Shown one piece after another: positions 31,953 through 42,649 of a stretch of 64,000 bases of DNA. The DNA comes from Leptobrachium leishanense (lineage: Eukaryota > Chordata > Amphibia > Anura > Megophryidae). The stretch lies in assembly GCA_009667805.1 (NCBI GenBank), contig CM019072.1:35147519-35211518 (forward strand). The letters are read 5' to 3'. Every line of letters starts with the position of its first letter. The stretch's first letter is position 1. Below the pieces are notes generated by a model that made no database searches, was not told the DNA's origin, and saw nothing but the letters and a program-made list of their open reading frames with translations. The position numbers were made by a program, and so were the translations under genes.

Positions 31953-34908
31953 GTACCCCCCTCTCCACGGGAGGTGGCAGGACGACCACCGGGGCGAGTG
32001 GCAGGACGACCACCAGGGCGATCGGGGTGCGAGGCATGGAACGCCCTGACCAACCTAGAGGCAGACATGTTGGAAGCTGGAATCCAGGACCGGTCCTCCG
32101 GACCATAACCTACCCAATCGACCAGGTACTGCAGAGCACCCCTGAACAGCCTAGAATCCAGAACTTTCCTAACCTCATACTCCATCTCTCCATCAACCTG
32201 AACAGGTGGAGGAGGAGGAACGACCCGCGTGTACCTGTTACACAACAAAGGCTTCAGTAGGGAGGTGTGGAAGACGTTGTGCAAGCGAAGATGTCTAGGA
32301 AGGGCAAGAGCATAAGCCACAGGGTTAACGCGGCGAATGATCTTGTATGGACCGATAAACCGAGGTGCCATTTTCATAGAAGGCACCCGCAACTTCACAT
32401 TCCTAGTGGACAACCAAACTCTATCCCCCACGTTGTAGGAAGGAGTTTGTAACCTATGCCTGTCAGCCTTGCGTTTCTGGACAGCAACATTGCGCTCCAT
32501 GTTTTCGCGAATCTGTCTCCAAATATCCTGTAGTTGTGTGAGATGTTCATCGAGAGCCGGGATGGCCTGGTCAGCAAACTGAGGCGGTAGAGCAGGAGGG
32601 AAAAAAACATAGATAGCAGAAGAAGGAGAGTGGCCAGTGGTCTCGTTAACGGCGTTATTACGTGCATACTCAGCCCAGGGCAACAACTCCGACCAATTGT
32701 CTCGTTGTTGTGTGGTAAAGCAACATATGTACTGCTCGAGACCATGATTTGCCCTCTCTGCTGCCCCATTGGTTTGTGGATGATATGTTGAAGAGAAGGC
32801 CAATCGCACCCCCATCTCCACACAGAAATCCCTCCAGAAACGAGAGACGAACTGAGCTCCTCTGTCAGAGACTATTTCAGACGGAACCCCATGTATTCGT
32901 ACAATCGCTCTAGCAAAGACAACCGCCAGTTCTTTGGCTGTAGGAAGCTTAGGTAAAGGAATGAAATGAGCCATTTTGGAGAAGCGGTCTACAACTGTCA
33001 GAACCACAGTATGACCCTTGGACTTCGGCAAGTCCACAATAAATTCCATGGATAGATGAGACCAAGGCCTATTAGGAATGGGTAAAGGCTGAAATAGACC
33101 GACAGGCAAGGTTTTACTGGTTTTGCTTCTGGCACAGACTTGACAAGCCAAAACAAACAGACGTACGTCCTGTCGCATGGTGGGCCACCAGAACTGTCTG
33201 GAGGTACTGGTAAGAGTCTTAGTAATACCAGGATGACCTGCTGGTTTTGAATCATGAAACATTATGAGTAATTCTTGTCTTTCCTTTTCAGGCACAAACA
33301 ACATATCTGGAGGCTTGTTAGGTGGAGCCCCCATTTGAGCTGCTTGGAGGCGTTCCAGAAAAGGCGAGGAAACAGACAAGACCGTGGAAGCCACAATACA
33401 TTCAGGAGGAACTATAGGATTGTGGTCTTGTGTATTTGATTCATACGGGTCATATTGACGAGATAAGGCATCAGCCTTTACATTGCGGTCACTTGGTCTG
33501 TAAGTCAACACAAAATTAAACCGAGACAGTAGTAATGACCACCTGGCCTGTCTCGAGTTCAGACGTTTAGCATCCCCGATGTACGTAAGGTTCTTATGAT
33601 CAGTGATTATCAACAAAGGGTCAAGAGTACCTTCCAACAAATGTCTCCACTCTGACAGGGCAGACACAATAGCAAGCAATTCTCTGTTACCGATATCATA
33701 ATTGCGTTCTGCTGGTGATAATTTTCTTGAAAAGAACCAACAAGGATGTAGAGGCTTCCCTGGAGACTGTCTTTGAGATAGGACAGCCCCAATGCCTATC
33801 TCGGAAGCATCAACCTCAAGAACAAATGGAATTCTGGGATCAGGATGCCGTAACACTTGAGCGAAAGTGAAAGCCTGTTTGAGAGCTTTGAATGCCTGTT
33901 TGGATTGTGAAGACCAGACCTGGTTCTTCAGACCTTTACGTGTCATATTAATGATAGGGGAAGCTACAGCAGAATAATTCTTGATAAATCTCCTATAATA
34001 GTTGGAAAACCCCAGAAACCTCTGTATGGCTTTGAGGCCTTGAGGGAGAGGCCATTCTGAGATGGCCGTGAGTTTGGAAGGATCCATCTCAAAACCTTCT
34101 GGAGTGATAATGTACCCAAGAAATTTTACAGTAGTAATGTCGAATAAACACTTCTCCAGTTTGCAATAAAGACCATTGTCTAGTAGTTTTGCTAATACCT
34201 GTCTGACATGTTCATGGTGGGTTATAAGATCGGGAGAGTAAATTAGTATATCGTCTAAGTATACGATAACAAAGGATTGCAAAAAATCTGAGCACATCAT
34301 TAATGAAATCCTGGAATACAGCTGGAGCATTACAGAGACCGAACAGCATGACCAGATATTCATAATGCCCACTCCAAGTGTTAAATGCTGTTTTCCATTC
34401 ATGCCCATCTTTTATACGTATCAGGTTGTAAGCCCCTCTCAAATCGAGTTTTGTGTATACTGCTGATCCCCTTAACCTGTCGAACAGTTCTGATATAAGA
34501 GGGATAGGGTACACAATCTTGATGGTGATCTTGTTAAGCCCCCTATAATCGATACAAAAAAGAACCCAGCCCCTGCTGGAGAAGAGGAACGTCTGATTAA
34601 ACCTCTCTCCAAATTCTCCTTTATGTACTCCTCCATGATTTGGTTCTCTTTTATGGATAAAGGAAATACTTTGCCTCGAGGAGGCATGGTACCTGGATGA
34701 ATAGCTATGGCGCAATCATACGGTCTATGTGGAGGTAGTTTCTCTGCCTCTCTTTTATCGAATACAGCCCTGAGATCGGCATACCAGTCAGGAACCTCTG
34801 TAGACAATGGAGGAGCTGTAGGTGTGTTCAGGGCACCAATATGCTGAATGGGTATTAAACAAGTCCCAAAACAAGCAGGACTCCAAGACAGTATCTCTCC
34901 CTTAGCCA
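31865..34908 (-). pseudogene. Gypsy pol: RT, RNase H, integrase, chromodomain
   Basis: The sense strand is minus. RT begins near 34700. An upstream frame (34909-34472) holds the linker and early RT, and a second frame (34715-34290) holds [13 protein letters not shown] and [10 protein letters not shown]. From about 34290 a third frame stays open for 850 codons. It contains YLDD at 34261-34250, then RNase H with VDASEIG. Next comes an integrase zinc region (HHCC, ending CQVCARSK near 33110) and an integrase core (VVDRFSKMAHF, VSDRGAQFVS and the Glu in TNGAAERANH). A chromodomain lies at about 32185-32030 (VRKVL, YLVDWVGYG, SWIPASNM). The chromodomain places it in the chromovirus lineage near sushi-type elements. 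The frame reads through the purine tract and stops 29 codons inside the 3' LTR. Two early frame changes make it a pseudogene. Confidence 0.93.
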
Positions 34909-35210
34909 ATCAATAACAGGATTATGTTCCACCAACCAAGGGAAACCAAGCACAACAGGATTGGAAAGTGAACGGATAACCTGAAATATGATCTCTTCTT
35001 TATGCAAGAGACCAGTGGTAAGAACCACTGTAACAGTATCGTGAGTGATTCTGGGACAGGATAACGGCCTACCGTCTATGGCTTCGACGGCCAAGGGTGT
35101 CTCTCTTACAACCAGAGGGAGAGAAATGGAGGAAGCATATTCAACAATCAATGAAATTACCAGCAGCCCGAGTCAACAAAAGCGGTAGTATGCGTGGTCT
35201 TGGTCTCCCA
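34855..35210 (-). pseudogene. Gypsy aspartic protease region
   Basis: The minus strand shows FVDSGAAGNFID near 35190-35155, the aspartic protease active-site motif. An extra base just after it throws the frame, and the rest of the domain (VLGFPWL, typical flap/helix end) is read from 35151 to about 34930 in another frame. The enzyme would process the Gag-Pol polyprotein. Confidence 0.85.
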
Positions 35211-35329
35211 AGCCACGGATACTGGTAACAAGAGTCTAATGTCTTTGACAGGAGACATGAACGTCACACCCAAGGCCTGTCTCCTCAGTTGCCTTAGGTG
35301 CAGTAGCTTTCCGACTTATCATGCATTCT

Positions 35330-36217
35330 AGGGCGAGTGGGACATTGAAGTCGTAAATGTCCTTTTAAACCACAATACAGGCACGATCCCTCACGAAGAC
35401 GCCTTGTTCTCTCTTCCTCTGTAAGCCTAGTATGGCCTAGTTGCATAGGCACAGAGGGAGGGAATAACTCTTGGTGGTGCCTGAAAGACAGGGGCCAACC
35501 TTGGCAACGGTCTCTTAGGTTTCTCTCTTGGAGTTCTTCTGTCCCTCATCCAGATCTATACAATAATCTATAAATTCACTCAACACCTCAGGTAATTTAC
35601 GAGGAGCCAACTCATGCATCAATGACTCTGATAACCCCTCCATAAAAGCCAGAACCAGATCCTCATTAGTCCAGTTCACGTCAGAAACCAACGTTTTAAA
35701 TTCTATAGTATAATCAGATACAGTCCTGTTCCCTTGACGTATGCGGAACAAGGATTTGCCAGCTACCTTGGCCTTTCTGGTAGGATTAAACGTACGTTTT
35801 AACTCGGCTATGAATTCTTTATAGTTCAGTACGATAGGCTTCTCTGCCTCCCATAAAGGATTCGCCCATGTCAACGCTCTGCCAGACAGATGGTTAATAA
35901 TGAACCCCACTTTGGCTATGTCAGTGATAAACATTTGTGGATTTAATTAAAAAATGAATATCCACCTGGACCAAAAATCCCCGGCACTCCGAGGGAGTAC
36001 CGTCAAACCTCATAGGAGCGGTCATGTATACCTGGGGTGTCTGAACAACAGAGGACACAGGTATAGCAGGCGGAGGTGCAACCCCAGCTGGTTCCAGGTG
36101 AGCCGTACGAGTCAAGATAGTTTGTAAGGCGAGAGCAAACTGATCCATCCTATGGTCCTGCTCGTCCTCTCTGGATACAAAGTTACTCAAATGCTGTGTT
36201 AAGTCTGCGGGATCCAT
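35330..36217 (-). pseudogene. Gypsy gag with zinc knuckle, frameshifted
   Basis: The start ATG at 36217 (Met-Asp-Pro-Ala-Asp-Leu) lies only 17 bases after the 5' LTR. Frame one runs to about 35925. A frameshift follows, and the retrotransposon Gag core (FIINHLSGRALTWA, FRIRQGNRTVSDY) continues to 35515. Further down, near 35395-35340, a CCHC knuckle [14 protein letters not shown] is readable in another frame. This is the usual chromovirus Gag layout. Nucleic-acid binding by the knuckle is family knowledge. Confidence 0.88.
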
Positions 36218-36221
36218 TTTG

Positions 36222-36231
36222 GCCAGATCGT
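36222..36231 (-). promoter_or_regulatory. Predicted self-priming primer-binding site
   Basis: Two bases after the 5' LTR the sense strand reads ACGATCTGGC. Its exact complement GCCAGATCGT occurs in the LTR (38020-38011), 21-31 bases downstream of a TTTTAAAATAA TATA-like box, where transcription should begin. Tf1/sushi elements prime reverse transcription with the 5' end of their own RNA; this arrangement fits that model. No TGG-type tRNA site is present. Confidence 0.65.
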
Positions 36232-36333
36232 AATGTCACGGTTCCCGGATCCCACCACGCAGTCCTTAAAGCCCAACACTCCACAGAGCCCAAAAGCTAC
36301 CAACAGGGTAGCCGTAGAAGAATCCCTAACTGT

Positions 36334-37464
36334 TAGACATGTGCAGAGCACAAAATTTCGTTTTGAACTAATGCATTAGTCCTAAAATGCAATTTATTTA
36401 GTTGCTAAAGAAATTCGTTTTCAGTTCTTTAGTATGAAAACTAATTTCATTCATCCGAAAACCAGTGGATACAATTACTGTTGTAGTGGCTCCTCAGAGG
36501 GCTGAGATCGCTGCTCGCTGCTTGTTACAGTATCTCTCACTCAGCACAATGTGGGCCATATTACACAGCTGGTGCTAACTTAACCAGAGCTGTTGTAAAC
36601 TTCCCAGAGCGATTATAGCCTATGGAGGTTTTCATTTTACAACAGCTCTGGTTAAGTTAGCACCAACATTGTAATACCGCCCCGTGTCAGGCAAAGCTGT
36701 TACAGTAATTGACTGCTGCTCATCACAGCGCTCAGAGTTTCAGTAAAACTAGTAAATAATATTTTTATATATAAGAGGTTAGAACAATATTATTTCCTTG
36801 TTTTACTGAAACTCTGAGCGCTGTTACAGTCAGTTGCTGTAACAACTAAGCCTGATACACTATCTCTCAGTACAATGTAACAAGCAGCCGATCTCAGCGC
36901 TCACAGCCACTGGATTTAAAGGGCTAAAAAAAAGGCTCCTCTTTGTATAATGTTTAGAACATACTCCTGCATTAATTAATACCCCTCTCTGTATAATGTA
37001 TACAACATCCACCTGCATTAATTAATACCCCTCTCTGTATAATCTATAGAACATCCTCCTGAATTAATTAATGTCCCTCTCTGTATAGAACATCCTCCTC
37101 AATTTATACCTTTCTCTGTACAATGTATATAACATCCTCCTGCATTAATAACCCTCTCTGTATAATGTATAGAACATCCTCCTGCATTAATTAATGCCCC
37201 TCTCTGTATAGAACATCCTACTGCATTGGCATGTGGAGGGTGCAGAACTTCGGATGTTGCGATGTTGCTCTCTTCATTGCTGGTCTCCTTCACTCATCAA
37301 TGTAATATCACAAAAAGGACTGAAACTAAAATGTAATGCATTTTACTTTAGTTTCTTTCGTTTTTTGTACTGAGCAGTTTCGTTTCTCCTGAGTCATACG
37401 AAAACAAAATTATCCCAAAATTCGGACTAAATCGTTTTAGTACTAAAACGAATGCACATGTCTA
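36334..37464. mobile_element. hAT-type MITE (1.13 kb) in the LTR
   Basis: Terminal repeats TAGACATGTGCA and TGCACATGTCTA with an exact 8-bp duplication CTAACTGT (36326-36333 and 37465-37472). The interior holds a 28-bp-arm hairpin ('gtgctaacttaaccagagct' onward, 36571-36665), a second with 'cagcgctcagagtttcagta' arms (36727-36830), and about six degenerate 50-bp units ('gaacatcctcctgcattaat', 36945-37225). A different hAT family from 24785-30970. Confidence 0.9.
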
Positions 37465-37481
37465 CTAACTGTCTGTTCCTT

Positions 37482-37785
37482 AGAATTGGCCAGGTATACT
37501 AGCTAGACAGAAAGGATCAAAGACAATGTCGTAAGGGGCAAAGGTTTAAAAGTAACATCAGGAAGCATTATTTTACTGAGCGGGTGGTGGATACATGGAA
37601 CAGTCTTCCAGTAGAAGTGGTAGAGGCCAAAACAGTAATTGAATTTAAGCAAGCATGGGATAGGCATAAGGCTATCCTAAAGAAAAGCTAAATCCAGGTA
37701 AAGTATCCATGTAATTGGGCAGACTAGATGGGCCGAAAGGTTCTTATCTGCCGACATTTTTCTATGTTTCTATGTTTCTATGTAA
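37482..37785 (+). mobile_element. 5'-truncated CR1-like LINE
   Basis: 37575-37690 translates to the C-terminal end of a non-LTR reverse transcriptase (FTERVVDTWNSLPVEVVEA...), stop at about 37689-37691. A short 3'-untranslated region then ends in three TTTCTATG repeats. The 8-bp tail repeat and this C-terminal motif are characteristic of CR1. Inserted in the Gypsy LTR. Confidence 0.8.
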
Positions 37786-38202
37786 TACAAAACCAGGTCA
37801 GCAACACGGGGGTAGTCAGACGAGCCAGAATCAGGAATACAGAGTATAGAATAGTCAAATGGAATAGCCAGGTCGATATCAGTGCAGAAGCGTAGTACAA
37901 GAAAATAGTCTAGGGCGACGGAAGGCAGAATAGTCAGAAAACAAGCAGAGGTCAATAACAGGTTAAATTACAAGAGAATTCAGGTACAAGGAGCTCAGGT
38001 ATAGATAACCACGATCTGGCACTGCTTAGAAGGAGCTGTTTTATTTTAAAAGACCTTCGCCAGACCGCGCCCCCCTCTCAAGCCGCACCTCATGCAGCCA
38101 CCTCCCTGCCTGTTTCAAATCAAACCGGGTGTTGGTGAGCGAGCAGCATCAGACATGCTGCCCTCAAGCACACCGGAAAGGCTGGAAGCCCCCAACGTTA
38201 CA

Positions 38203-38285
38203 GGAGAGAGGGGGAAACAGTGTGAGGCGAGAGGGAGTGTGAGGTAAGGGGGAGAGTGTGAGGTGAGAGGGAAAGAGTGTGAGGC
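38203..38285. repeat. Purine-rich minisatellite, segment 3
   Basis: Units like 'gtgaggcgagagggagtgtg' between the Gypsy element and the solo LTR. Confidence 0.8.
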
Positions 38286-39156
38286 TGTTACATCCTCAGC
38301 CCCCGCTGTGCCCCCTGGGGGGTCTGGGCAAGAAGGGGGACCGCTGGCTGGCCAGGTGCCATCACTTTCCCCTGGCACATCGGCATATGAGGGGGCGGGG
38401 TCAGGTATGGTTACCAGGAGCCGCAGGCTTTAAAACAGGGCTCGAGGAGTTGTCTCATCGCCCTGTTGTGGAGTTTACTTCACGTACCGCTACTTCCTGA
38501 ATCTATTTGTATTTACTGTTGACGATCCTGCTTTGTTTGAGATTCCTGCTCCTGTTATTTGACCCGGCTTGGCTTTGACTACTATCTCTATCGTGTATAT
38601 TACGCTGTTTGCTTGTTTTAGTATTTAACCCCATGCTGGTTTGATCACTCGCTGTTTGGGTTCTGTCCCATCACGTTTAGGGGTATCGTTTGTAACCCTC
38701 CGGGGTCCCTTTACCCAGGCTACTACTCCTGTTAATGTTTTTGCAAAGACCACGATAACAAACGATTGTTTATTTCTGTTTAATGTTATTACTAATCATA
38801 TCTCTGTACATATTAGCAATAACAATCTTGTATGCAAGCCAGTACCTTTCGAGAGTCACCAGGTATCTACTAATCTTAAGTATTTACCAGAACGATTGGT
38901 TTCTGCATCTGACTGCCCTGCACCTTGAATACTTCATGGACTGTCGTTCCACGTATGGTGTTTCTGAGCGTGTCCTAGGTAATCTGTTGGTCTCAACCTT
39001 CAGAGTTTAGAGGCAATTCAGTTAGCCCTTGTGTCTCCTTGGCTATTAAGTTACAGTCTGTAGTTTATGAACCTTTTGTGTTATTCAAGCAGATACTTTT
39101 GCCCTCAAGGATCTCAACTCCGCTACTCGTGTGGCAGCGTTACCGCTACCGTTACA
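38286..39156 (+). mobile_element. Solo LTR (871 bp) in the purine minisatellite
   Basis: Starts TGTTACATCCTCAG, ends CCGCTACCGTTACA, with a 5-bp duplication GAGGC on both sides (38281-38285, 39157-39161). A relative in the opposite orientation is at 55096-55942. Probably a Gypsy LTR distinct from that of 31668-38202. Orientation is uncertain. Confidence 0.88.
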
Positions 39157-39825
39157 GAGGCGAGGGAGAGAGTGTGAGGCGGGAGAGGTGCGAGGGAGAG
39201 AGGCATGTGAGGTGAGCGTAAGAAAGTGTGAGGTGAGAGAGTGTGAGGTGAGAGTGTGTGAGGCGAGAGAGCGTGTGAGGAGAGAGAGCGTGTGAGGAGA
39301 GAGAGAGAGAGTGTGAAGCGAGGGGGAATGAGAGTGTGCGTTGAGAGAGTGTGAGGTGAGAGTGTGTGAGGCGTAAGGTGAGGAACAAAGTGTGTGGTGA
39401 GAGGGAGAGTGTGGTGAGAGGGAGAGGAAGAAAGTGTGAGGCGAGAGGGAGAGAGTGAGGAAAGGGAGAGAGTGAGGCAAGGGAGAGAGTGAGGCGAGAG
39501 GGAGAGAGTGTGAGGCAAGGGGGAGAGAGCTTGAGGCGAGAGTGTGAGGCGAGAGAGCGAGTGTGAGGCGAGAGAGACTGAGGTGAGGGAGAGAGCGTGA
39601 GGCGAGAGGGAGAGAGCGCGTGAGGCGAGGAAGAGAGAGCGTGAGGCGAGGAAGAGAGAGCTTGAGGCGAGAGGAAGAGTGTGAGGCGAGAGAGCGTGAG
39701 GCGAGGAAGCGAGAGAGCGTGAGGCGAGGAAGCGAGAGAGCGTGAGGCGAGTAAGAGAGAGAGCGTGAGGCGAGGGGGAGAGAGCGTGAGGAGACAGAAA
39801 GCGATGCAGTGTGAGCTGAGAGGTG
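39157..39825. repeat. Purine-rich minisatellite, segment 4
   Basis: Irregular units of about 16-30 bp with 'gtgaggcgagag' and 'gagagcgtgaggcgagg'. One strand is almost purely G and A with T at 'gtg'. Ser/Leu-rich minus-strand frames of about 230-250 codons reflect this repeat and are not genes. Confidence 0.9.
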
Positions 39826-41620
39826 CAATGTAATAGGGAGGGAGGCTCACAGGATGTAATAGGGAGGGAGGCTCACAGGATGTAATAGGGAGGGAGGCTC
39901 ACAGGGTGTAATAGGGAGGGAGGCTCACAGGGTGTAATAGGGAGGGAGGCTCACAGGGTGTAATAGGGAGGGAGGCTCACAGGGTGTAATAGGGAGGGAG
40001 GCTCACAGGGTGTAATAGGGAGGGAGGCTCACAGGATGTAATAGGGAGGGAGGCTCACAGGATGTAATAGGGAGGGAGGCTCACAGGATGTAATAGGGAG
40101 GGAGGCTCACAGGGTGTAATAGGAGGGAGGCTCACAGGGTGTAATAGGGAGGGAGGCTCACAGGGTGTAATAGGGAGGGAGGCTCACAGGGTGTAATAGG
40201 GAGGGAGGCTCACAGGGTGTAATAGGGAGGCAGGCTCACAGGATGTAATAGGGAGGGAGGCTCACAGGGTGTAATAGGGAGGGAGGCTCACAGGATGTAA
40301 TAGGGAGGGAGGCTCACAGGATGTAATAGGGAGGGAGGCTCACAGGGTGTAATAGGGAGGGAGGCTCACAGGGTGTAATAGGGAGGGAGGCTCACAGGAT
40401 GTAATAGGGAGGGAGGCTCACAGGGTGTAATAGGGAGGGAGGCTCACAGGGTGTAATAGGGAGGGAGGCTCACAGGGTGTAATAGGGAGGGAGGCTCACA
40501 GGGTGTAATAGGGAGGGAGGCTCACAGGGGTAATAGGGAGGCAGGCTCACAGGATGTAATAGGGAGGGAGGCTCACAGGGTGTAATAGGGAGAGGCTCAC
40601 AGGGTGTAATAGGGAGGCAGGCTCACAGGGTGTAATAGGGAGGGAGGCTCACAGGATGTAATAGGGAGGGAGGCTCACAGGGTGTAATAGGGAGGGAGGC
40701 TCACAGGGTGTAATAGGGAGGGAGGCTCACAGGGTGTAATAGGGAGGGAGGCTCACAGGATGTAATAGGGAGGGAGGCTCACAGGATGTAATAGGGAGGG
40801 AGGCTCACAGGGTGTAATAGGGAGGGAGGCTCACAGGGTGTAATAGGAGGGAGGCTCACAGGGTGTAATAGGGAGGGAGGCTCACAGGATGTAATAGGGA
40901 GGGAGGCTCACAGGGTGTAATAGGGAGGGAGGCTCACAGGGTGTAATAGGGAGGGAGGCTCACAGGATGTAATAGGGAGGCAGGCTCACAGGATGTAATA
41001 GGGAGGGAGGCTCACAGGGTGTAATAGGGAGGGAGGCTCACAGGATGTAATAGGGAGGGAGGCTCACAGGATGTAATAGGGAGGGAGGCTCACAGGGTGT
41101 AATAGGGAGGGAGGCTCACAGTCACAGGGTGTAATAGGGAGGGAGGCTCACAGGATGTAATAGGGAGGCAGGCTCACAGGGTGTAATAGGGAGGGAGGCT
41201 CACAGGGTGTAATAGGGAGGGAGGCTCACAGGGTGTAATAGGGAGGAGGCAGGCTCACAGGATGTAATAGGGAGGGAGGCTCACAGGGTGTAATAGGGAG
41301 GGAGGCTCACAGGATGTAATAGGGAGGCAGGCTCACAGGGTGTAATAGGGAGGGAGGCTCACAGGGTGTAATAGGGAGGGAGGCTCACAGGGTGTAATAG
41401 GGAGGGAGGCTCACAGGATGTAATAGGGAGGGAGGCTCACAGGGTGTAATAGGGAGGGAGGCTCACAGGGTGTAATAGGGAGGCAGGCTCACAGGGTGTA
41501 ATAGGGAGGCAGGCTCACAGGGTGTAATAGGGAGGGAGGCTCACAGGGTGTAATAGGGAGGCAGGCTCACAGGATGTAATAGGGAGGCAGGCTCACAGGA
41601 TGTAATAGGGAGGCAGGCTC
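39826..41620. repeat. 26-bp satellite, about 69 units
   Basis: The unit GTGTAATAGGGAGGGAGGCT followed by CACAGG repeats with a 26-bp period and few differences (GGTG/GATG, GGAGG/GCAGG, rare indels). One unit has an extra CACAGT near 41120. The homogeneity indicates recent expansion. Confidence 0.97.
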
Positions 41621-41975
41621 TGTCCCTCTGCTCTGTAGTAAGAGTTTCCCTCCCAGAGGGAGGAGGAGGCGGCAGCTTCACTCAGAGACAGCGCGGGATG
41701 GGGCAGAGACTGCGGCTCAGGAACTGAGAGAGCTCCTCACACAGAGCCGGGGCAGATCACACAGAGTCACAGACCCCCCAGACACTCACACTCCGGGCTG
41801 GGAGCCGCTAGGGGTCGCGGAGCGGCACATGGCCCTGGAGGAGCCGGGCTCTCGCAGTGGACGCTCCGCTGAGTCCCCGTGACGGATCCGGGGTTTGATC
41901 GACCGTTGCCCCGGCAGCCCATGGCACAACTGTGCGGATAACACTCCCCCCGACACCGCCCGGAGAGCCCCTACC
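41621..41975 (+). promoter_or_regulatory. Putative CpG-rich promoter and non-coding first exon
   Basis: This is the only long stretch that looks like host single-copy DNA. It is GC-rich with retained CpG ('ggtcgcggagcggcac', 'ccccgtgacggatccgggg') and no internal repetition. It ends in a splice donor CC/GTGAGTACC at 41976. Two short upstream ORFs are present: ATG at 41828 (about 17 codons, ending at the TGA near 41880) and ATG at 41929 (six codons). There is no long coding frame, so this would be an untranslated first exon with the coding exons beyond the window. The gene is not identified. The alternative is a chance GC-rich patch. Confidence 0.45.
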
Positions 41976-42000
41976 GTGAGTACCGGCCGAACCGTGCGAA

Positions 42001-42320
42001 GTGTGCCCTGTGCCTGTCTGCCTAAATACACCCCTCCCTGCCTGCCTAAAGTGTGCTCTGTGCCTGTCTGCCTAAATACACCCCTCCCTGCCTGCCTAAA
42101 GTGTGCTCTGTGCCTGTCTGCCTAAATACACCCCTCCCTGCCTGCCTAAAGTGTGCTCTGTGCCTGTCTGCCTAAATACACCCCTCCCTGCCTGCCTAAA
42201 GTGTGCCCTGTGCCTGTCTGCCTAAATACACCCCTCCCTGCCTGCCTAAAGTGTGCCCTGTGCCTGTCTGCCTAAATACACCCCTCCCTGCCTGCCTAAA
42301 GTGTGCTCTGTGCCTTAATG
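42001..42320. repeat. 50-bp minisatellite, six to seven units
   Basis: Units start GTGTGCTCTGTGCCTGTCTG at 42001, 42051, 42101, 42151, 42201, 42251 and 42301, an exact 50-bp spacing, almost identical. Confidence 0.97.
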
Positions 42321-42404
42321 GCCAGCGTGTGCTCCGTATGTTCCTGCTCAAAGTGTGCACAGCTGGCAGTGTGCTCGTTTACCAAGCCTTGTACTTACAT
42401 ACTC

Positions 42405-42645
42405 TGCTTCTGCCTGCAGTGTGCTTTATCGTATGCACTGTATGTGTGCCTGCAGTGTGCTTTATCGTATGCACTGTATGTGTGCCTGCAGTGTGCTTTA
42501 TCGTATGCACTGTATGTGTGCCTGCAGTGTGCTTTATCGTATGCACTGTATGTGTGCCTGCAGTGTGCTTTATCGTATGCACTGTATGTGTGCCTGCAGT
42601 GTGCTTTATCGTATGCACTGTATGTGTGCCTGCAGTGTGCTCAGT
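42405..42645. repeat. 36-bp minisatellite, about 6.5 units
   Basis: Units GTGCTTTATCGTATGCACTG at 42421, 42457, 42493, 42529, 42565 and 42601, perfect 36-bp spacing. Frames of 99-232 codons across this block are repeat artefacts. Confidence 0.97.
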
Positions 42646-42649
42646 GCCG

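Larger units (their letters stand above)
31668..38202 (-). mobile_element. Ty3/Gypsy chromodomain retrotransposon with both LTRs
   Basis: The left LTR is 31668-31952 and the right LTR 36234-38202 (enlarged by insertions); GGAGAG lies on each side (31662-31667 and 38203-38208). On the minus strand the order is gag, protease, reverse transcriptase, RNase H, integrase, chromodomain. A purine tract (GGAGAGGGGGG) abuts the 3' LTR. Because the flanks are G/A-rich, part of the 6-bp match may be chance. All genes are frameshifted. Confidence 0.95.
36234..38202 (-). repeat. 5' LTR of the Gypsy element, enlarged by two insertions
   Basis: Native LTR sequence is 36234-36333, 37473 to about 37482, and about 37786-38202. 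The rest is a hAT MITE (36334-37464) and a CR1 tail. The LTR keeps its ends TGTCACGG and CGTTACA. Confidence 0.85.

Noticed and set aside
31865..34408. Intact retroelement gene
   Set aside because: The 847-codon frame is long but begins in mid reverse transcriptase after frame changes, and gag and protease are also broken.
39085..39850. Ser/Leu-rich ORFs of 230-247 codons
   Set aside because: Translation of the purine-rich minisatellite in several frames.
39826..41620. CRISPR-like array
   Set aside because: The 26-bp units are directly contiguous with no unique spacers, and the DNA is vertebrate.
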